The position numbers and the translations under genes were made by a program. From the NCBI GenBank assembly GCA_020629155.1, contig JAHDDW010000005.1, forward strand, positions 1-64,000: 64,000 nucleotides of DNA, in the 5' to 3' direction. How positions within the stretch are numbered: position 1 is the stretch's first letter; the number at the start of each line of letters is the position of its first letter. Source of the DNA: Acidimicrobiales bacterium (GTDB taxonomy: Bacteria; Actinomycetota; Acidimicrobiia; Acidimicrobiales; SZUA-35). The notes below the pieces were generated by a model, which saw nothing but the letters and a program-made list of their open reading frames with translations, was not told the DNA's origin and made no database searches. Below, one piece after another: positions 41,737-52,136 of this stretch.

Positions 41737-42120
41737 GTGGCCAGTAAGACAGATAGACAACTTGAACAGCTTGGTGAATTGCAAAATCAGATTGGTTCAT
41801 TAATGGTTGAGCTACTTGATGAGAACAGTGCACAGTGGGGGCAAGCCCGATTGCATATAGAACATCGCGGCCCTGATCATTATCGTTGGAGTTTGCTCTA
41901 TAAAAGCCAGGACGATACTATCGCAGGGGTTAAAACCAAGCAACGCTTCTCTGAAACTACAAAAAAATATATGCAAATAACAAGTGACATGGCAGGCGAG
42001 CAAGTGAAGCGTTTACGTTTCCACCTTGACACTTCTTTAAAGTTCAACGTCGAAATGTGGTATACCCCAACCGAAGGTTTACCAGGGTGGGATTGGGAAG
42101 AAGAAAGTACCTGTTCGTAA
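41737..42120 (+). CDS. Probable nuclease immunity protein (DUF600/YezG-like)
   Basis: A 127-residue cytoplasmic protein without signal peptide. It has a small alpha/beta character (GQARLHIEHRGPDHYRWSLLYK, MAGEQVKRLRFHL, LKFNVEMWYTPTEGLPGW) reminiscent of DUF600/YezG immunity proteins, which pair with nucleases of the type encoded just upstream. The identity is tentative: position and size carry most of the weight. The start is GTG 41737 with TAGGAG about 6 bases upstream, 11 bases after the nuclease stop. Confidence 0.5.
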   Translation: MASKTDRQLEQLGELQNQIGSLMVELLDENSAQWGQARLHIEHRGPDHYRWSLLYKSQDDTIAGVKTKQRFSETTKKYMQITSDMAGEQVKRLRFHLDTSLKFNVEMWYTPTEGLPGWDWEEESTCS

Positions 42121-42205
42121 GCTGCTTGATGAAAAATAGTTGAAATGCATTACTAGCGATATGGGTTCTGTTACTGTGGCTGATGGCGGTAGAAAAGGCG
42201 ACAAC

Positions 42206-43075
42206 GTGCCCACATCAGTTAAACAACTATCGATTCTTTCTCTCATAGTCACACTTATTGGATTGGCTTTTAGTTCCCCTGCGCAAGCACAAAGCCAGCC
42301 AGCGTCAAGTGCTCTGGCGTGTGCTGAAATGTCGGACTCAATCCACAGGTTGTATCTAGGTTTTTTCTTACGGGACCCCGAACCTGAAGCCCTTTTGTAT
42401 TGGAATGAAATGTACAGTAGCGGTGAAGCGAACCTTGCAGCGATAGCCGACTATATGAGCCAGTCCGAAGAGTTCTCTCTCCGCTACGGCCAGCTCGACG
42501 ATGAAGAATTTGTCACAAGAATGTACATAAACGTCCTGAAAAGAAAACCCGATGCAGAAGGGTTTAATCATTGGGTGCAGTCCTTGGCCAATGGCTATCC
42601 TCGCGGTTCTGTCATGGCAGCTTTTAGTGAGTCGCAAGAGTTTGTTTCGCGCACAAATACAGTAACACCATTAGCAGGTTATTTGCGTTGGTATCCCGAA
42701 GGGACACGCTGGTATTGCGGTCAAGGCAAACAGACTATAGACATTATGTTCGATAGCGAAGATGTGTATACAGACTATATTTTCACAAATAGAAGCGGGC
42801 AAGACACTGATCTGGCTGCCTACATTAGCGACGAGAGGCAGAACCAGCGAATCAATGTGGCGCAAGCAAAACTAGGGTCTAACTTCGCGCTTTATCGTTG
42901 GGATGGCACTTTCACAGGCAACCGTGACTACACAAACACATTGCAAGTTGAAGCTTCTCCAGAAACGGAATGGATCTTTGTTTTCTATAACGAATCGCTT
43001 GGCAAAACAAGAAGTGGTTGGCAAGTGGAAGAAACTGCTACCGTACCGTCTTTGAGTACTGCTGCTGATTCATAG
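42206..43075 (+). CDS. Secreted DUF4214-domain protein
   Basis: From GTG 42206 (AAAGG about 7 bases upstream) the product is about 289 residues. The signal peptide ends SSPAQAQS. Two DUF4214-like repeats follow: DSIHRLYLGFFLRDPEPEALLYWNEMYSSG and FVTRMYINVLKRKPDAEGFNHWVQSL, each ending with SEEF/SQEF. The C-terminal half is a beta-rich domain of unknown type. DUF4214 occurs in secreted and S-layer-like proteins. The frame is open back to TTG 42140, so the start is uncertain. The 3' end overlaps the convergent GGDEF/EAL gene by 38 bases. A second DUF4214 protein is at 50120. Confidence 0.7.
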   Translation: MPTSVKQLSILSLIVTLIGLAFSSPAQAQSQPASSALACAEMSDSIHRLYLGFFLRDPEPEALLYWNEMYSSGEANLAAIADYMSQSEEFSLRYGQLDDEEFVTRMYINVLKRKPDAEGFNHWVQSLANGYPRGSVMAAFSESQEFVSRTNTVTPLAGYLRWYPEGTRWYCGQGKQTIDIMFDSEDVYTDYIFTNRSGQDTDLAAYISDERQNQRINVAQAKLGSNFALYRWDGTFTGNRDYTNTLQVEASPETEWIFVFYNESLGKTRSGWQVEETATVPSLSTAADS

Positions 43076-45743
43076 GAGAGTTCGCTATCTGCGCGTTAAG
43101 GAAACCAATCGGCGAAGGGTCGCCAAGATAGAAGCCTTGTAAGAGCTGAGCACCCATCTGTTGCACATAATCAAGCTGGTTTTGTGTTTCGATACCTTCC
43201 CAGCCGACGCATAGGTCATATTTTTTAGCGAGTTCAATTACTGTCTCTAGAAATGGGCTCATTTCACTTATGCCGTTTTCGTCGAGGTCAGAAAATAGTG
43301 ATCGGTCGATCTTTAAAATGTCGGCTGGAAGTTTCACAAGATGTGTCAACGATGAGTATCGAGCACCAAAGTTGTCGATTGAGACACTGGCGCCTAGCTG
43401 GCGGATAAGGTCAAGGTTTTTGCATATCATCTCATAGTTATTAACAAGTGAAACTTCAGCAAGTTCAACAATGACACGGTCGGCGCTGAAGTTTGAGGCG
43501 CTGATAATGTTGTAGAGCCGCTCGGGGAAAAGGTCATCCAAAATAGATTGTTCTGAGAAGTTGACAGAAACCTTTACTCCTTCAGGCATAAATGCAAGAT
43601 CGTGTAGCGCGCGCCTGCACGCTATCTCGTCGATGTCTTTAATGAGGCTAATGTTTTCGGCGACTGAAAGAAATTCGTCGGGTGCTATTATTTCGCCGTT
43701 GCGGTCAAGGCGTGCTAGGGCTTCCACCGCATAAAGGTTTGGGCCGTCCCAAATAGGCTGGTAATAAATTTTTATTGACTCTTCTCCAACGGCTTGTTCG
43801 AGTTCTTTAATCGCATCGTTGTTTCGTTGCGCTTTTTCACCCATCGCTTGGGTAAAGGTAACAACGTTTCCATAGCCTTCACCCTGTTTTGCTTCGCTAA
43901 GCGCTATATCTGCGCAAATGATAAGGTCTTCGACGCTTTCTTCCTCGCCTGAGCAGATAGCTAAACCGACGCTACTAAAAACTCGAAGTTGGTGATCGTC
44001 TACTTGTATGAGTCCGCCTATTTCTTGGCTGAAGAGCGAACCAAGTGTTTCAGGGTCTGCATGTAACCCTTTTGCTAACACCACAAATTCGTCACCGCCA
44101 ACTCGTGCGACTAATGGTTGGTCAATATTTTTTTGCGCTACACGGGTCAGCCTTTTCGCCACTTCTACAAGCAGCTGGTCTCCAATTGCGTGTCCTAAAC
44201 TGTCATTGATCGGTTTAAATTTGTCGAGGTCAAGATAAAAAGCGACCAGGTTATGATCTTCAAACATTTTGGTGCCTTTATGCACCAGTTCGTTACGGTT
44301 CGCCAAATTGGTAAGTGGATCATGCGACGCTTGATAATAGAGCATCTTCATCGCTTTATGTTTTTCGACTGCAAGGTCGATGAGTGACTGGCCAACTTGG
44401 CTGACCTGGCGTATCTCAAATTCTTTTTCTTCGGCGGGAGAAATAGGCGTTAGCCAGTATTGTTCTGAGGTGCTAATAGGCACAAAGATGCCTTTTGTGG
44501 GGCCAGGGTTGTCTTCTTTGAGGCGCCAAGGTGTTCCTGTCAAGTGTGACCCTAAATCTTCTAAGACAGGAACAAGCGATGCTGGGGATCCGCCTTCAGC
44601 GACCAGTTTCAATCCTTGAAACTGTGAGTTTGACAGTTTCATAGTTTTGCGTAAACGATGGGTCATTGTGTCGCAAGCGAGTCCCATTTCGCCGATTACG
44701 TCAGAGCCTAAATCGCCGAGCGGCGCTAATTCTAAATCGCCTTCGCCTATTCGGATCATACGTTTAATAACTTTGCGTAGCGGTGCTAATCTGCGTTTAA
44801 AAAGGAAAAGACCGCCAATGATTGATGCGAAAATAATAATGCCAAGAATAAATAGCGATAGTTGTGCTTCGCGGCGACTTTCAGCAAGCTGGTTTGAAAC
44901 AGCTTCTTGTAACTGGTCTTGATGTTGGGTAGCGACCAGGTCGACCTTTTCTTGGTATTTTTTTGCTTCGGTTCGCCAAAGAAACGATGTTGTCGCTGAG
45001 ATTTTTCGTTCGATCGCGTCTTTGCGTATGGTGTCTTGTGTTTCAGGGACCACCAGTTCAGTAGGCGAAAGGTCAGTTAGTCGATAGACCAAGCCGAGTG
45101 AAGCAAATTGAGATTCAAGGTTTTGTGCCGCACTTACCCGCAAATTCGCTGGCCAAACACTTGAACGTAAAAAAATATCTATGAAAGCATATTCTTTAGC
45201 CTGTGCGATTTGGTAATCGCGTAGTGTGCCATGTCCGATGAGTTCTTGGCCGAGTTGTCCTCCTGCATTGCTTGCAGCTAGGCCAGAAGAGCTTTGTTGC
45301 AGTTCAGTTGTGAAAGATTCGTAAAGTCGCAGCAAATCAGCCGAGAATAGCTCTTTGCTCTGTATGTTTTTGCGGGTTGCCACTAAAGAATCCGCTCCTG
45401 TCAACATAGCCTCTATGTCTTGAGCTACTTCTTGGTCAACGAGTGAGCGTGTATCTGAGAATTTGTCTCTAGTTTCAGTAAGAACCGTGTCGAAGTTGGC
45501 ATTTGAATCCTTCATCGCAGCAAGCGATGTCTCAGAACTAGAATCTACAAGGTAGTCGAGTGATGTTGTTAACTCGATGTTGGTAGCTGAAATAAGGCTG
45601 TTGAGTGTGAAGGATAAGTCGGCTATTTGCTGTGTTTTGTCGGCGGCTTCTATCTCGTCTAGCTGTGTTGCGATGCCCCAAATAGCGAAACCAGTGAAGC
45701 CCACAAGGGGAATAAGCAATATCTCCAACACACGCCGAATCAC
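43038..45743 (-). CDS. Membrane sensor diguanylate cyclase with degenerate EAL domain
   Basis: A 901-residue protein. Membrane helices lie at about 5-25 and 293-315, enclosing an extracytoplasmic helical sensor of NIT-like type. HAMP (about 316-370), a linker, GGDEF (about 470-640) and EAL (about 650-890) follow. The GGDEF motif is intact (RVGGDEFVVLA), with DLDKFKPINDSLGH, so cyclase activity is likely. The EAL domain keeps EALARL, NFSEQ and LKIDRSL, but the metal-binding DDFG reads IDNFG, so phosphodiesterase activity is doubtful. The start is GTG 45743, with GATACT 6 bases before it. It turns an external signal into c-di-GMP. Confidence 0.85.
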   Translation of the reverse strand: MIRRVLEILLIPLVGFTGFAIWGIATQLDEIEAADKTQQIADLSFTLNSLISATNIELTTSLDYLVDSSSETSLAAMKDSNANFDTVLTETRDKFSDTRSLVDQEVAQDIEAMLTGADSLVATRKNIQSKELFSADLLRLYESFTTELQQSSSGLAASNAGGQLGQELIGHGTLRDYQIAQAKEYAFIDIFLRSSVWPANLRVSAAQNLESQFASLGLVYRLTDLSPTELVVPETQDTIRKDAIERKISATTSFLWRTEAKKYQEKVDLVATQHQDQLQEAVSNQLAESRREAQLSLFILGIIIFASIIGGLFLFKRRLAPLRKVIKRMIRIGEGDLELAPLGDLGSDVIGEMGLACDTMTHRLRKTMKLSNSQFQGLKLVAEGGSPASLVPVLEDLGSHLTGTPWRLKEDNPGPTKGIFVPISTSEQYWLTPISPAEEKEFEIRQVSQVGQSLIDLAVEKHKAMKMLYYQASHDPLTNLANRNELVHKGTKMFEDHNLVAFYLDLDKFKPINDSLGHAIGDQLLVEVAKRLTRVAQKNIDQPLVARVGGDEFVVLAKGLHADPETLGSLFSQEIGGLIQVDDHQLRVFSSVGLAICSGEEESVEDLIICADIALSEAKQGEGYGNVVTFTQAMGEKAQRNNDAIKELEQAVGEESIKIYYQPIWDGPNLYAVEALARLDRNGEIIAPDEFLSVAENISLIKDIDEIACRRALHDLAFMPEGVKVSVNFSEQSILDDLFPERLYNIISASNFSADRVIVELAEVSLVNNYEMICKNLDLIRQLGASVSIDNFGARYSSLTHLVKLPADILKIDRSLFSDLDENGISEMSPFLETVIELAKKYDLCVGWEGIETQNQLDYVQQMGAQLLQGFYLGDPSPIGFLNAQIANSPMNQQQYSKTVR

Positions 45744-45868
45744 CTTTGTAGTATCGGCAAGAATAACTATTGATTTAGAGTAAACAACTTAAAGCACATA
45801 GGTCTTTAGGCCGAGAAGATGCAGCAAAACACGCATCTAAGAGAGGCTTTTTGCGATACTATTGTTTT

Positions 45869-46957
45869 ATGTCGGTTCTTCTGCAAACACCTTTATTTGA
45901 TGTTCATACTAAAAATAATGCAAAAATAGTACCTTTTGCTGGTTGGCAGATGCCTATAGATTTTGGTTCAGTTCTGCAAGAACACGCGTGGACTCGTTCA
46001 AAGGCAGGTCTTTTTGATGTGAGTCATATGGCTATCATCGACTTGCTAGCTGACGATGCTGCTGAAGTGGTCGAAAAGATAACTCCTGCAAGTCTTTCAA
46101 CGCTAGCGGTCGGCCAGATGCGCTATGGTTTGTTCACCAACGACGAGGGTGGCACGGTCGACGATTTCATGGCTACGCAACTACATGATGGCTTGCGTAT
46201 TATTTCAAATGCGTCTCGCAGAGATGAAGTGCTCGCCTATTTGTCTGAACACGTTACTCAAACCGATATTGCTGAGCGTAAAGACCTTGCATTGGTCGCA
46301 TTGCAAGGCCCTTCGTCTGCCGAAGTTCTAATTTCTTTAGGGCTTGACGTTGCAGATATGCGTTTCATGACGTCAAAATCGCTGGAAGTCGACGGCACTG
46401 CGATAGAGGTTTCTCGTTCTGGCTATACAGGCGAAGACGGTTTTGAACTGGCGGTTCCAGCTGGCCAGGCCGAACAGCTAGCATTGCGCCTGCTAGATCA
46501 TGAGGCAGTGAAACCTGTTGGGCTAGGAGCGAGAGATACGTTGCGACTAGAAGCTGGCTTGTGTTTGTATGGCAATGATCTTGACGAGACGGTCTCCCCT
46601 GTTGAAGCTGGTTTGCGTTGGACTATAGGGAAAGACCGTCGTGGTGAGGGTTCGTTTGCAGGGTCGCAGCGAATCATCAGCGAATTGCTCGATGGTCCTT
46701 CACGGAAACGGTTCGGTCTTGCTCCGCAGGGTAAACGGCCTGTGCGTCATGGCGACACGTTGCATGACAGTGAAGGCCAACAGATCGGTGTTGTGTCAAG
46801 TGGAACATTCGGACCAACGGTGAAAGCCCCGATAGCTATGGGTTTTCTACCCACTTCCTATGCGTTGGGCGACGAAGTGATAGCGCATGTGCGAGGCACA
46901 AAAATACCTTGCCTGCTGACAACGTTGCCTTTCGTGTCGCATAACTATTGCAAATAA
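45869..46957 (+). CDS. gcvT: Aminomethyltransferase, glycine cleavage T protein
   Basis: About 362 residues from ATG 45869 (MSVLLQTPLFDVHTKNNAKIVPFAGWQMP). It has the GLFDVSHM, GYTGEDGFEL and LGARDTLRLEAGLCLYGNDLDETVSPVEAGL signatures of GcvT. It transfers the methylene unit from the H-protein lipoyl arm to tetrahydrofolate. TACTAT lies 6 bases before the ATG and no ribosome site is present, so it is probably leaderless. A frame extension to 45851 is not supported. gcvP follows on the same strand, but gcvH is absent. Confidence 0.93.
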   Translation: MSVLLQTPLFDVHTKNNAKIVPFAGWQMPIDFGSVLQEHAWTRSKAGLFDVSHMAIIDLLADDAAEVVEKITPASLSTLAVGQMRYGLFTNDEGGTVDDFMATQLHDGLRIISNASRRDEVLAYLSEHVTQTDIAERKDLALVALQGPSSAEVLISLGLDVADMRFMTSKSLEVDGTAIEVSRSGYTGEDGFELAVPAGQAEQLALRLLDHEAVKPVGLGARDTLRLEAGLCLYGNDLDETVSPVEAGLRWTIGKDRRGEGSFAGSQRIISELLDGPSRKRFGLAPQGKRPVRHGDTLHDSEGQQIGVVSSGTFGPTVKAPIAMGFLPTSYALGDEVIAHVRGTKIPCLLTTLPFVSHNYCK

Positions 46958-47030
46958 CCCTAGTGGAGCCTATGAGTTTAGGGGTTTCCCCAGGCTTGAT
47001 TCTACAAGCAGTCTTTATCATAGGTGTATC

Positions 47031-47104
47031 AACGTTGCTGGTGTGCGCCTGCTCGTAGGCAGGAGCTGCCAGCAACGTTTCCTTGTTTTGCGTGCGAGCA
47101 AAAC
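47031..47104 (+). promoter_or_regulatory. Two stem-loops in the gcvT-gcvP intergenic region
   Basis: AACGTTGCTGG (47031-47041) pairs with CCAGCAACGTT (47069-47079), with an inner CCTGC/GCAGG stem. A second hairpin, GTTTTGC/GCAAAAC (47085-47091 and 47098-47104), follows at once. No T-run follows, so this is not a plain terminator. It does not match the glycine riboswitch consensus. It may be a processing or attenuation structure in the gcvP leader. Confidence 0.45.
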
Positions 47105-47215
47105 GTAGAAGGGTTCAAGATTTCCTGTTTTGTCTGCTTCGCGATGGCGTCTGTCTCGGTTCGTGAAGAGTTGGCTAGAATGCTACGCAGGGCTTCTTAC
47201 ATAGGGTGGAATTTT

Positions 47216-50059
47216 ATGAAATCAAGCATGTTCGTTGATCGGCACATCGCAACGTCTGGTGAAGAGCAAGCAAAAATGTTGGCTGGACTTGGCTATGACT
47301 CCTTGGATGATTTAACGACAGCCGCGCTTCCTGAGAGCATCAGCATTTCTGAACGTTTACAGGTCTTCGGGCCGTTGAGCGAAACAGACGCTTTGGCGCA
47401 ACTGCAAGCTATAAGTCAAAAAAATAAGGTATACACCTCATTGTTGGGTGAAGGTTGGAATGACTGCATCACACCTGCGGTGATTCGCCGTAATATGATC
47501 GAAAACCCAGCGTGGTATACCGCCTATACACCGTATCAGCCTGAGATAAGCCAAGGTCGTCTTGAGATGTTGCTGACCTTTCAAACGATGATTTCTGACT
47601 TGACAGGGTGCGAGCTAGCGAACGCATCTATGCTTGACGAAGCGACAGCAGCAGCCGAAGCAATGACTATGCTTGCGAGAGTCAACAAGTCATCGTCGTC
47701 AAAAAAGTTTTTTGTTGACGCAGACAGCCATCGTCAAACACTGGCTGTGCTACAAACCAGAGCACAACCACTCGGGATCGACATTACTGTTGGAGATCCA
47801 CAAACAGAACTAGCGGCAGAAGAATATTTTGGGGTGTTTCTTACCCATCCAGGTTCGAGTGGCGCTTTACGTGAAATCGCTCCAGTAATCGCTACTTGCC
47901 ATGAAGGCGGTGCGCTTGTTGCTGTATCTACTGACCTGTTGGCGTGTTGCATAGTGAAAGCGCCAGGCGAGCTGGGTGCCGATGTGGTTGTCGGATCGGC
48001 GCAACGTTTTGGTGTGCCTTTAGGTTTCGGCGGCCCTAATGCTGGGTTTATTGCGACGCAACAAAAATATGCTCGTTCATTGCCAGGGCGGATCGTCGGT
48101 GTCAGCAAAGATAGCAATGGTGATGTTGCGTATCGTCTTGCGTTGCAAACTCGCGAGCAACATATTCGCCGTGAGAAAGCAACATCTAACATTTGCACCG
48201 CGCAAGCGTTGCTGGCAAATGTTGCCACTGCCTATGCATGTTGGCATGGCCCTGATGGTTTGCGTCAAATTGCTTCACGCACACACCAATTGGCGGCTTC
48301 ATTTGCCGCAGCGTTGCGTTCAGGGGGATTTGCAGTAACTGACAACTTTTTCGACACGGTAACAATCACAACAGATGAAGCTGCCACGTTTGTTGCTAAA
48401 GCTGCCGAAAAAGAGATCAACCTTCGACTTGGCGACAATAATCACGTTACGATCAGTTTTGACGAAACGTCAACAGTTGAACTTGTAGCAGTCCTGGCTA
48501 GCATTTTTACATGCAGCGAACATCTTGTAATCGCTGACGTAATAGCCGGTTCGGCTAGTGCTAGCTTGCCAGAAGCGCAGCGTCGCACGTCAACTTATTT
48601 GCAGCACCCAAACTTTTTAAGTTATCACAGCGAACATGAGATGCTGCGATGGTTGCGTAAACTTAGCGATAAAGACTTGGCGTTAGACCGCACTATGATT
48701 CCGCTAGGAAGCTGCACAATGAAACTCAACGCAGCAGCCGAAATGGAACCTATTTCGTGGCCTGAATTTGCGAACATCCACCCGTATGCTCCGAGTGAAC
48801 AAACCATTGGTTATCGCGAACTTATCGACGATTTAGAAAAGGCGTTAGCAGACGCAACTGGCTATCACAGCGTGTCGTTGCAGCCAAACGCTGGCAGTCA
48901 AGGTGAATATGCTGGGTTGTTGGCGATAGCTGCATGGCATAAAAGCCAAGGCGAGTCGCAACGTAACGTTTGTCTAATCCCGTCTTCTGCTCATGGCACA
49001 AACGCTGCGTCTGCGGTCATGGCTGGTATGAAGGTTGTTGTTGTTGTTGCGTGTGACGACAAAGGCAATATTGACTTGGCCGACTTGCAAGCAAAAATCG
49101 AGCAGACAGGCGACAAATTTTCTGCGCTGATGATCACTTACCCGTCAACACATGGGGTGTATGAAGAAACGGTTTCACAAGTGTGCGCGATGGTGCACGA
49201 TGCTGGTGGGCAAGTCTACACCGATGGTGCTAACTTGAACGCACTTGTTGGTATTGCGAAACCAGGAAAATTTGGGTCAGATGTTAGCCACCTTAACTTG
49301 CACAAAACGTTCTGTATTCCACACGGCGGTGGCGGTCCAGGGGTTGGCCCCGTCGCAGTAGCCGAGCATTTAGCGCCATTTTTGCCTGGACACTCTGTTG
49401 TCGAGGTAGCAGGCGCTGACGATATCGTCGTGTCTTCAGCGCCGTGGGGGTCTGCTTCTATTTTGCCTATTTCATGGATGTATATTGCGATGATGGGCCC
49501 TGATGGTTTAAAGAAAGCAACGCAAGCTGCCGTACTTGCTGCTAACTATCTTGCTACGAAACTCAGCGACAACTACACCGTGTTATACCGTGGGCAAAAC
49601 GGTTTAGTAGCGCACGAATGTATCATCGATATCCGCCCGATAACCGCCGATTGTGGTGTAACCAACGACGACATTGCTAAGCGTTTAGCCGACTATGGTT
49701 TTCATGCGCCCACAATGTCATTTCCGATTCCTGGCACGTTAATGATTGAGCCGACTGAATCTGAAAGCCTTGTTGAGCTTGATCGATTCTGCGAAGCAAT
49801 GGCCGCTATCGCTGCTGAGATTGGCGAAGTGTCTGATGGCAAGGTAGCAGTTGAAGATAGCGTGCTGCGCCATGCGCCGCATACCGCACAGAGCCTCTTA
49901 GCAGACGATTGGGATCGTGCGTATTCTCGTTCACAAGCGGCGTATCCTGTGGCGTCATTGCGTCAACGAAGTTACTTCGCTCCTGTTGGGCGGATCGATA
50001 ATGCCCACGGTGACCGCAATCTGATTTGTTCATGCCCACCGCTTGACTCATACGAGTAA
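47216..50059 (+). CDS. gcvP: Glycine dehydrogenase (decarboxylating), glycine cleavage P protein
   Basis: A 947-residue single-chain P protein. The N-terminal half starts [22 protein letters not shown] and has [17 protein letters not shown] and GGPNAGF. The C-terminal half has [36 protein letters not shown] and the PLP lysine K697 in [17 protein letters not shown]. It decarboxylates glycine and loads the aminomethyl group on lipoylated GcvH. The ATG at 47216 has GGGTGGA about 6 bases upstream; an in-frame extension to 47024 runs through a hairpin region and is rejected. The H protein must be encoded elsewhere. Confidence 0.95.
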   Translation: MKSSMFVDRHIATSGEEQAKMLAGLGYDSLDDLTTAALPESISISERLQVFGPLSETDALAQLQAISQKNKVYTSLLGEGWNDCITPAVIRRNMIENPAWYTAYTPYQPEISQGRLEMLLTFQTMISDLTGCELANASMLDEATAAAEAMTMLARVNKSSSSKKFFVDADSHRQTLAVLQTRAQPLGIDITVGDPQTELAAEEYFGVFLTHPGSSGALREIAPVIATCHEGGALVAVSTDLLACCIVKAPGELGADVVVGSAQRFGVPLGFGGPNAGFIATQQKYARSLPGRIVGVSKDSNGDVAYRLALQTREQHIRREKATSNICTAQALLANVATAYACWHGPDGLRQIASRTHQLAASFAAALRSGGFAVTDNFFDTVTITTDEAATFVAKAAEKEINLRLGDNNHVTISFDETSTVELVAVLASIFTCSEHLVIADVIAGSASASLPEAQRRTSTYLQHPNFLSYHSEHEMLRWLRKLSDKDLALDRTMIPLGSCTMKLNAAAEMEPISWPEFANIHPYAPSEQTIGYRELIDDLEKALADATGYHSVSLQPNAGSQGEYAGLLAIAAWHKSQGESQRNVCLIPSSAHGTNAASAVMAGMKVVVVVACDDKGNIDLADLQAKIEQTGDKFSALMITYPSTHGVYEETVSQVCAMVHDAGGQVYTDGANLNALVGIAKPGKFGSDVSHLNLHKTFCIPHGGGGPGVGPVAVAEHLAPFLPGHSVVEVAGADDIVVSSAPWGSASILPISWMYIAMMGPDGLKKATQAAVLAANYLATKLSDNYTVLYRGQNGLVAHECIIDIRPITADCGVTNDDIAKRLADYGFHAPTMSFPIPGTLMIEPTESESLVELDRFCEAMAAIAAEIGEVSDGKVAVEDSVLRHAPHTAQSLLADDWDRAYSRSQAAYPVASLRQRSYFAPVGRIDNAHGDRNLICSCPPLDSYE

Positions 50060-50119
50060 GCATCAGGCAACTACTTATCGAATAATTTTAAGGTTTCTGC
50101 AAAGATGATAAAGATGTAG

Positions 50120-52129
50120 TTACTTCGTGCCAGTTAGGTTTCTGAACTCTTTTGAGTTGCTGAAGTTTATCATCAGCTCGCTTCGTGGCATGCCGTTGTC
50201 TAACGCTGCGACCCACTTTTGATAGCCGATAGAAGTAGTGTCTTCTCTCATAAGAACATTTTCATACAGTGAGGCAACAAAGTCTGCATTGCTTACATTG
50301 ACGTGGTTAGGTTTATTCTCGTTGCTGTCTTCGAAATGTGCAGAAATGCGTTTCATGCTGTAGCCGTTTTTGTGGCGATTCTGCCAGTCAGCAAAACCTT
50401 GAGCGTCTGGATGGCGGTCAAAGTAGGCGCAGTAAAGCCTATAGATTTGAGCTGCGGTGTCATCGTCTAGCCCGTATTGTTTCGGAGCAGGAGCGGCGCA
50501 AGCATGCGTAGATCTCTCTTGTCGAGTTGTTGTGTCAGGTGTTTCAGGTGTCGCTGGTGTTGTTGCCGGGGTAGCTGTGGTCTGAGGTGGATCAGCAGGT
50601 ACGGTTGTGTTCACAGGCGGTGTTGGGTTGGTCGGCGGCAGCGCTGCTGCATCTTCTTTGCCTGTCGTCGTTTCGGTAACTGTGGTTTCGGTAACTGTGG
50701 TTTCGGTTTCTGGCATGGTGGTTGGTGTAGGTGTTTCAGGTGTGGCTGATGGCTGTGAGCCGAAACGCACAAGGCCTACATTTTCAGGATGGTTAGCTTT
50801 GGTCGGCCTAAACTGTCCGCCGCCCCACAGCTGGCCATACGAATCTTCATAAAGTGCCCAGGGGCCAGCATCGCCAGAGATGTTAAATTGGTTTGGTAGA
50901 AGTTCGTTTGTCGCTTTGTCGATTCCGTAGATGCCACGCACTTTTTGTTGCTCCACGGTCCCGAAATCGGCTATGTGTCGACGATATTCTTCGATTGGCT
51001 GTGAACCATCTTCTTTGTCTTGCTGATTGTATTGACCGCCTATTTCGTATGGGCCTACTGAATCCCAGCAGTGACAACCAGACCAAATGGTGTTTTGGCC
51101 GACGAAGATAACTTGTGTGTCGCCTCCACCGTTGTTTGTGTCGCCCAGTCCTCTATGGGTGGTGTATGCAGTTTCGGCTGTGAGCGTGGCAGCGTCCATC
51201 ACGACAGTCTGGTGGCCTTGGCCGCCGAGATAGACTTTTTCGCCAAAAAACTGTACGTCATGTTGCCACATTGACCAGCCTTGGCGGTGGTTCACAATGC
51301 CTAACGGCAACCCTTGTCTAACGTCTTGGCGAAGGTTTCCTTTTGTGTCTAGTGTTGCGAAATATGCTGCGTTGGTATCGCCGTTGATGCCGCCGAATTT
51401 GCCTGTGACATACACACGGTCTCTGGCAGAGTCAACAGCAATGCTGTAGACCAGTTCGCCAGCCGCTGAAGGTGTAACCTCATCAAACATTGTTTTGGGA
51501 GTCCATGTTGGGTCGACGGCACCTGTTTGAGCATCAAGACGTGCAAGTCGTCGCAGGCGTAGGTTGGCTGATTTGGTGAATGCGCCTCCTACATAAATTT
51601 GATTTCCAACAACTTCGACATCAAAAACGCCAGGGCGTTTGTTTTCTCGTGTGAGTGCAGGTTTAAAGGTGGCTTCTGTGGCGCCTGTAACAGGATCTAA
51701 CGCAGCAACACCGCCGTCAAATTCGCCGCCAGCTATAATTTTGCCATCTGATCGTACGTCAAGCGCATAGACTGGGCCATCAAGTTTAGGGAAAAATGTT
51801 TTATCCCACGCACCAGTTGTAAGATCGAAAGCTGCGAGGAACGCTGGGGCATCACCGTTTGCAGAAGCTAGCTCATTTCCGTCTGGATCGACGATGTTGA
51901 GGAATTTGCCGCCGACATACATTTTTCCGTTGTGTTCTTGAAGGTCATAGACGATTGCTTTAGATCTAACTTCATACACGCTCTCGGCTTTGCCAGAGAC
52001 ATTCCACGCTAAAGTGCTTGATTCAGGGGTTGCGTTTTTCGCGAATAATGGCGAGGTGAACAATCCAAACCCAGCGAGTAGGGTTAGAGAAACAGTAAGA
52101 GCCGCTAGATACTTCTTCGCCTTTGTCAT
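50120..52129 (-). CDS. Secreted beta-propeller protein with C-terminal DUF4214 domain
   Basis: About 669 residues from ATG 52129. The signal peptide ends near SPLFAKNA. Residues about 35-470 form propeller-like repeats of the delta-60/PQQ-like type (MYVGGKFLNI, IIAGGEFDGG, IYVGGAFTKS, VYVTGKFGG), often annotated as galactose-oxidase-like or hypothetical in Actinomycetota. A Thr/Pro linker with repeated TVTETTV units follows (about 475-565), then a DUF4214 domain (YRLYCAYFDRHPDAQGFADW). TACACT lies 7 bases before the ATG with TTGTTG 18 bases further up, so the mRNA is leaderless. It shares DUF4214 with the protein at 42206, which suggests a common surface-attachment role. Confidence 0.75.
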   Translation of the reverse strand: MTKAKKYLAALTVSLTLLAGFGLFTSPLFAKNATPESSTLAWNVSGKAESVYEVRSKAIVYDLQEHNGKMYVGGKFLNIVDPDGNELASANGDAPAFLAAFDLTTGAWDKTFFPKLDGPVYALDVRSDGKIIAGGEFDGGVAALDPVTGATEATFKPALTRENKRPGVFDVEVVGNQIYVGGAFTKSANLRLRRLARLDAQTGAVDPTWTPKTMFDEVTPSAAGELVYSIAVDSARDRVYVTGKFGGINGDTNAAYFATLDTKGNLRQDVRQGLPLGIVNHRQGWSMWQHDVQFFGEKVYLGGQGHQTVVMDAATLTAETAYTTHRGLGDTNNGGGDTQVIFVGQNTIWSGCHCWDSVGPYEIGGQYNQQDKEDGSQPIEEYRRHIADFGTVEQQKVRGIYGIDKATNELLPNQFNISGDAGPWALYEDSYGQLWGGGQFRPTKANHPENVGLVRFGSQPSATPETPTPTTMPETETTVTETTVTETTTGKEDAAALPPTNPTPPVNTTVPADPPQTTATPATTPATPETPDTTTRQERSTHACAAPAPKQYGLDDDTAAQIYRLYCAYFDRHPDAQGFADWQNRHKNGYSMKRISAHFEDSNENKPNHVNVSNADFVASLYENVLMREDTTSIGYQKWVAALDNGMPRSELMINFSNSKEFRNLTGTK

Positions 52130-52136
52130 CTTATCC

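Noticed and set aside
46958-47215. Glycine riboswitch before gcvP
   Set aside because: The stems seen do not match the conserved core of either glycine aptamer.
47024-47215. N-terminal extension of GcvP
   Set aside because: The added 64 residues are Cys-rich and unlike any P protein, whereas ATG 47216 has a good ribosome site and begins at the family start.
50477-50852. Cys/Arg-rich and Val-rich plus-strand frames within the propeller gene
   Set aside because: They arise from the antisense of the Thr/Pro repeat linker (TVTETTV units), which gives low-complexity reading in every frame.
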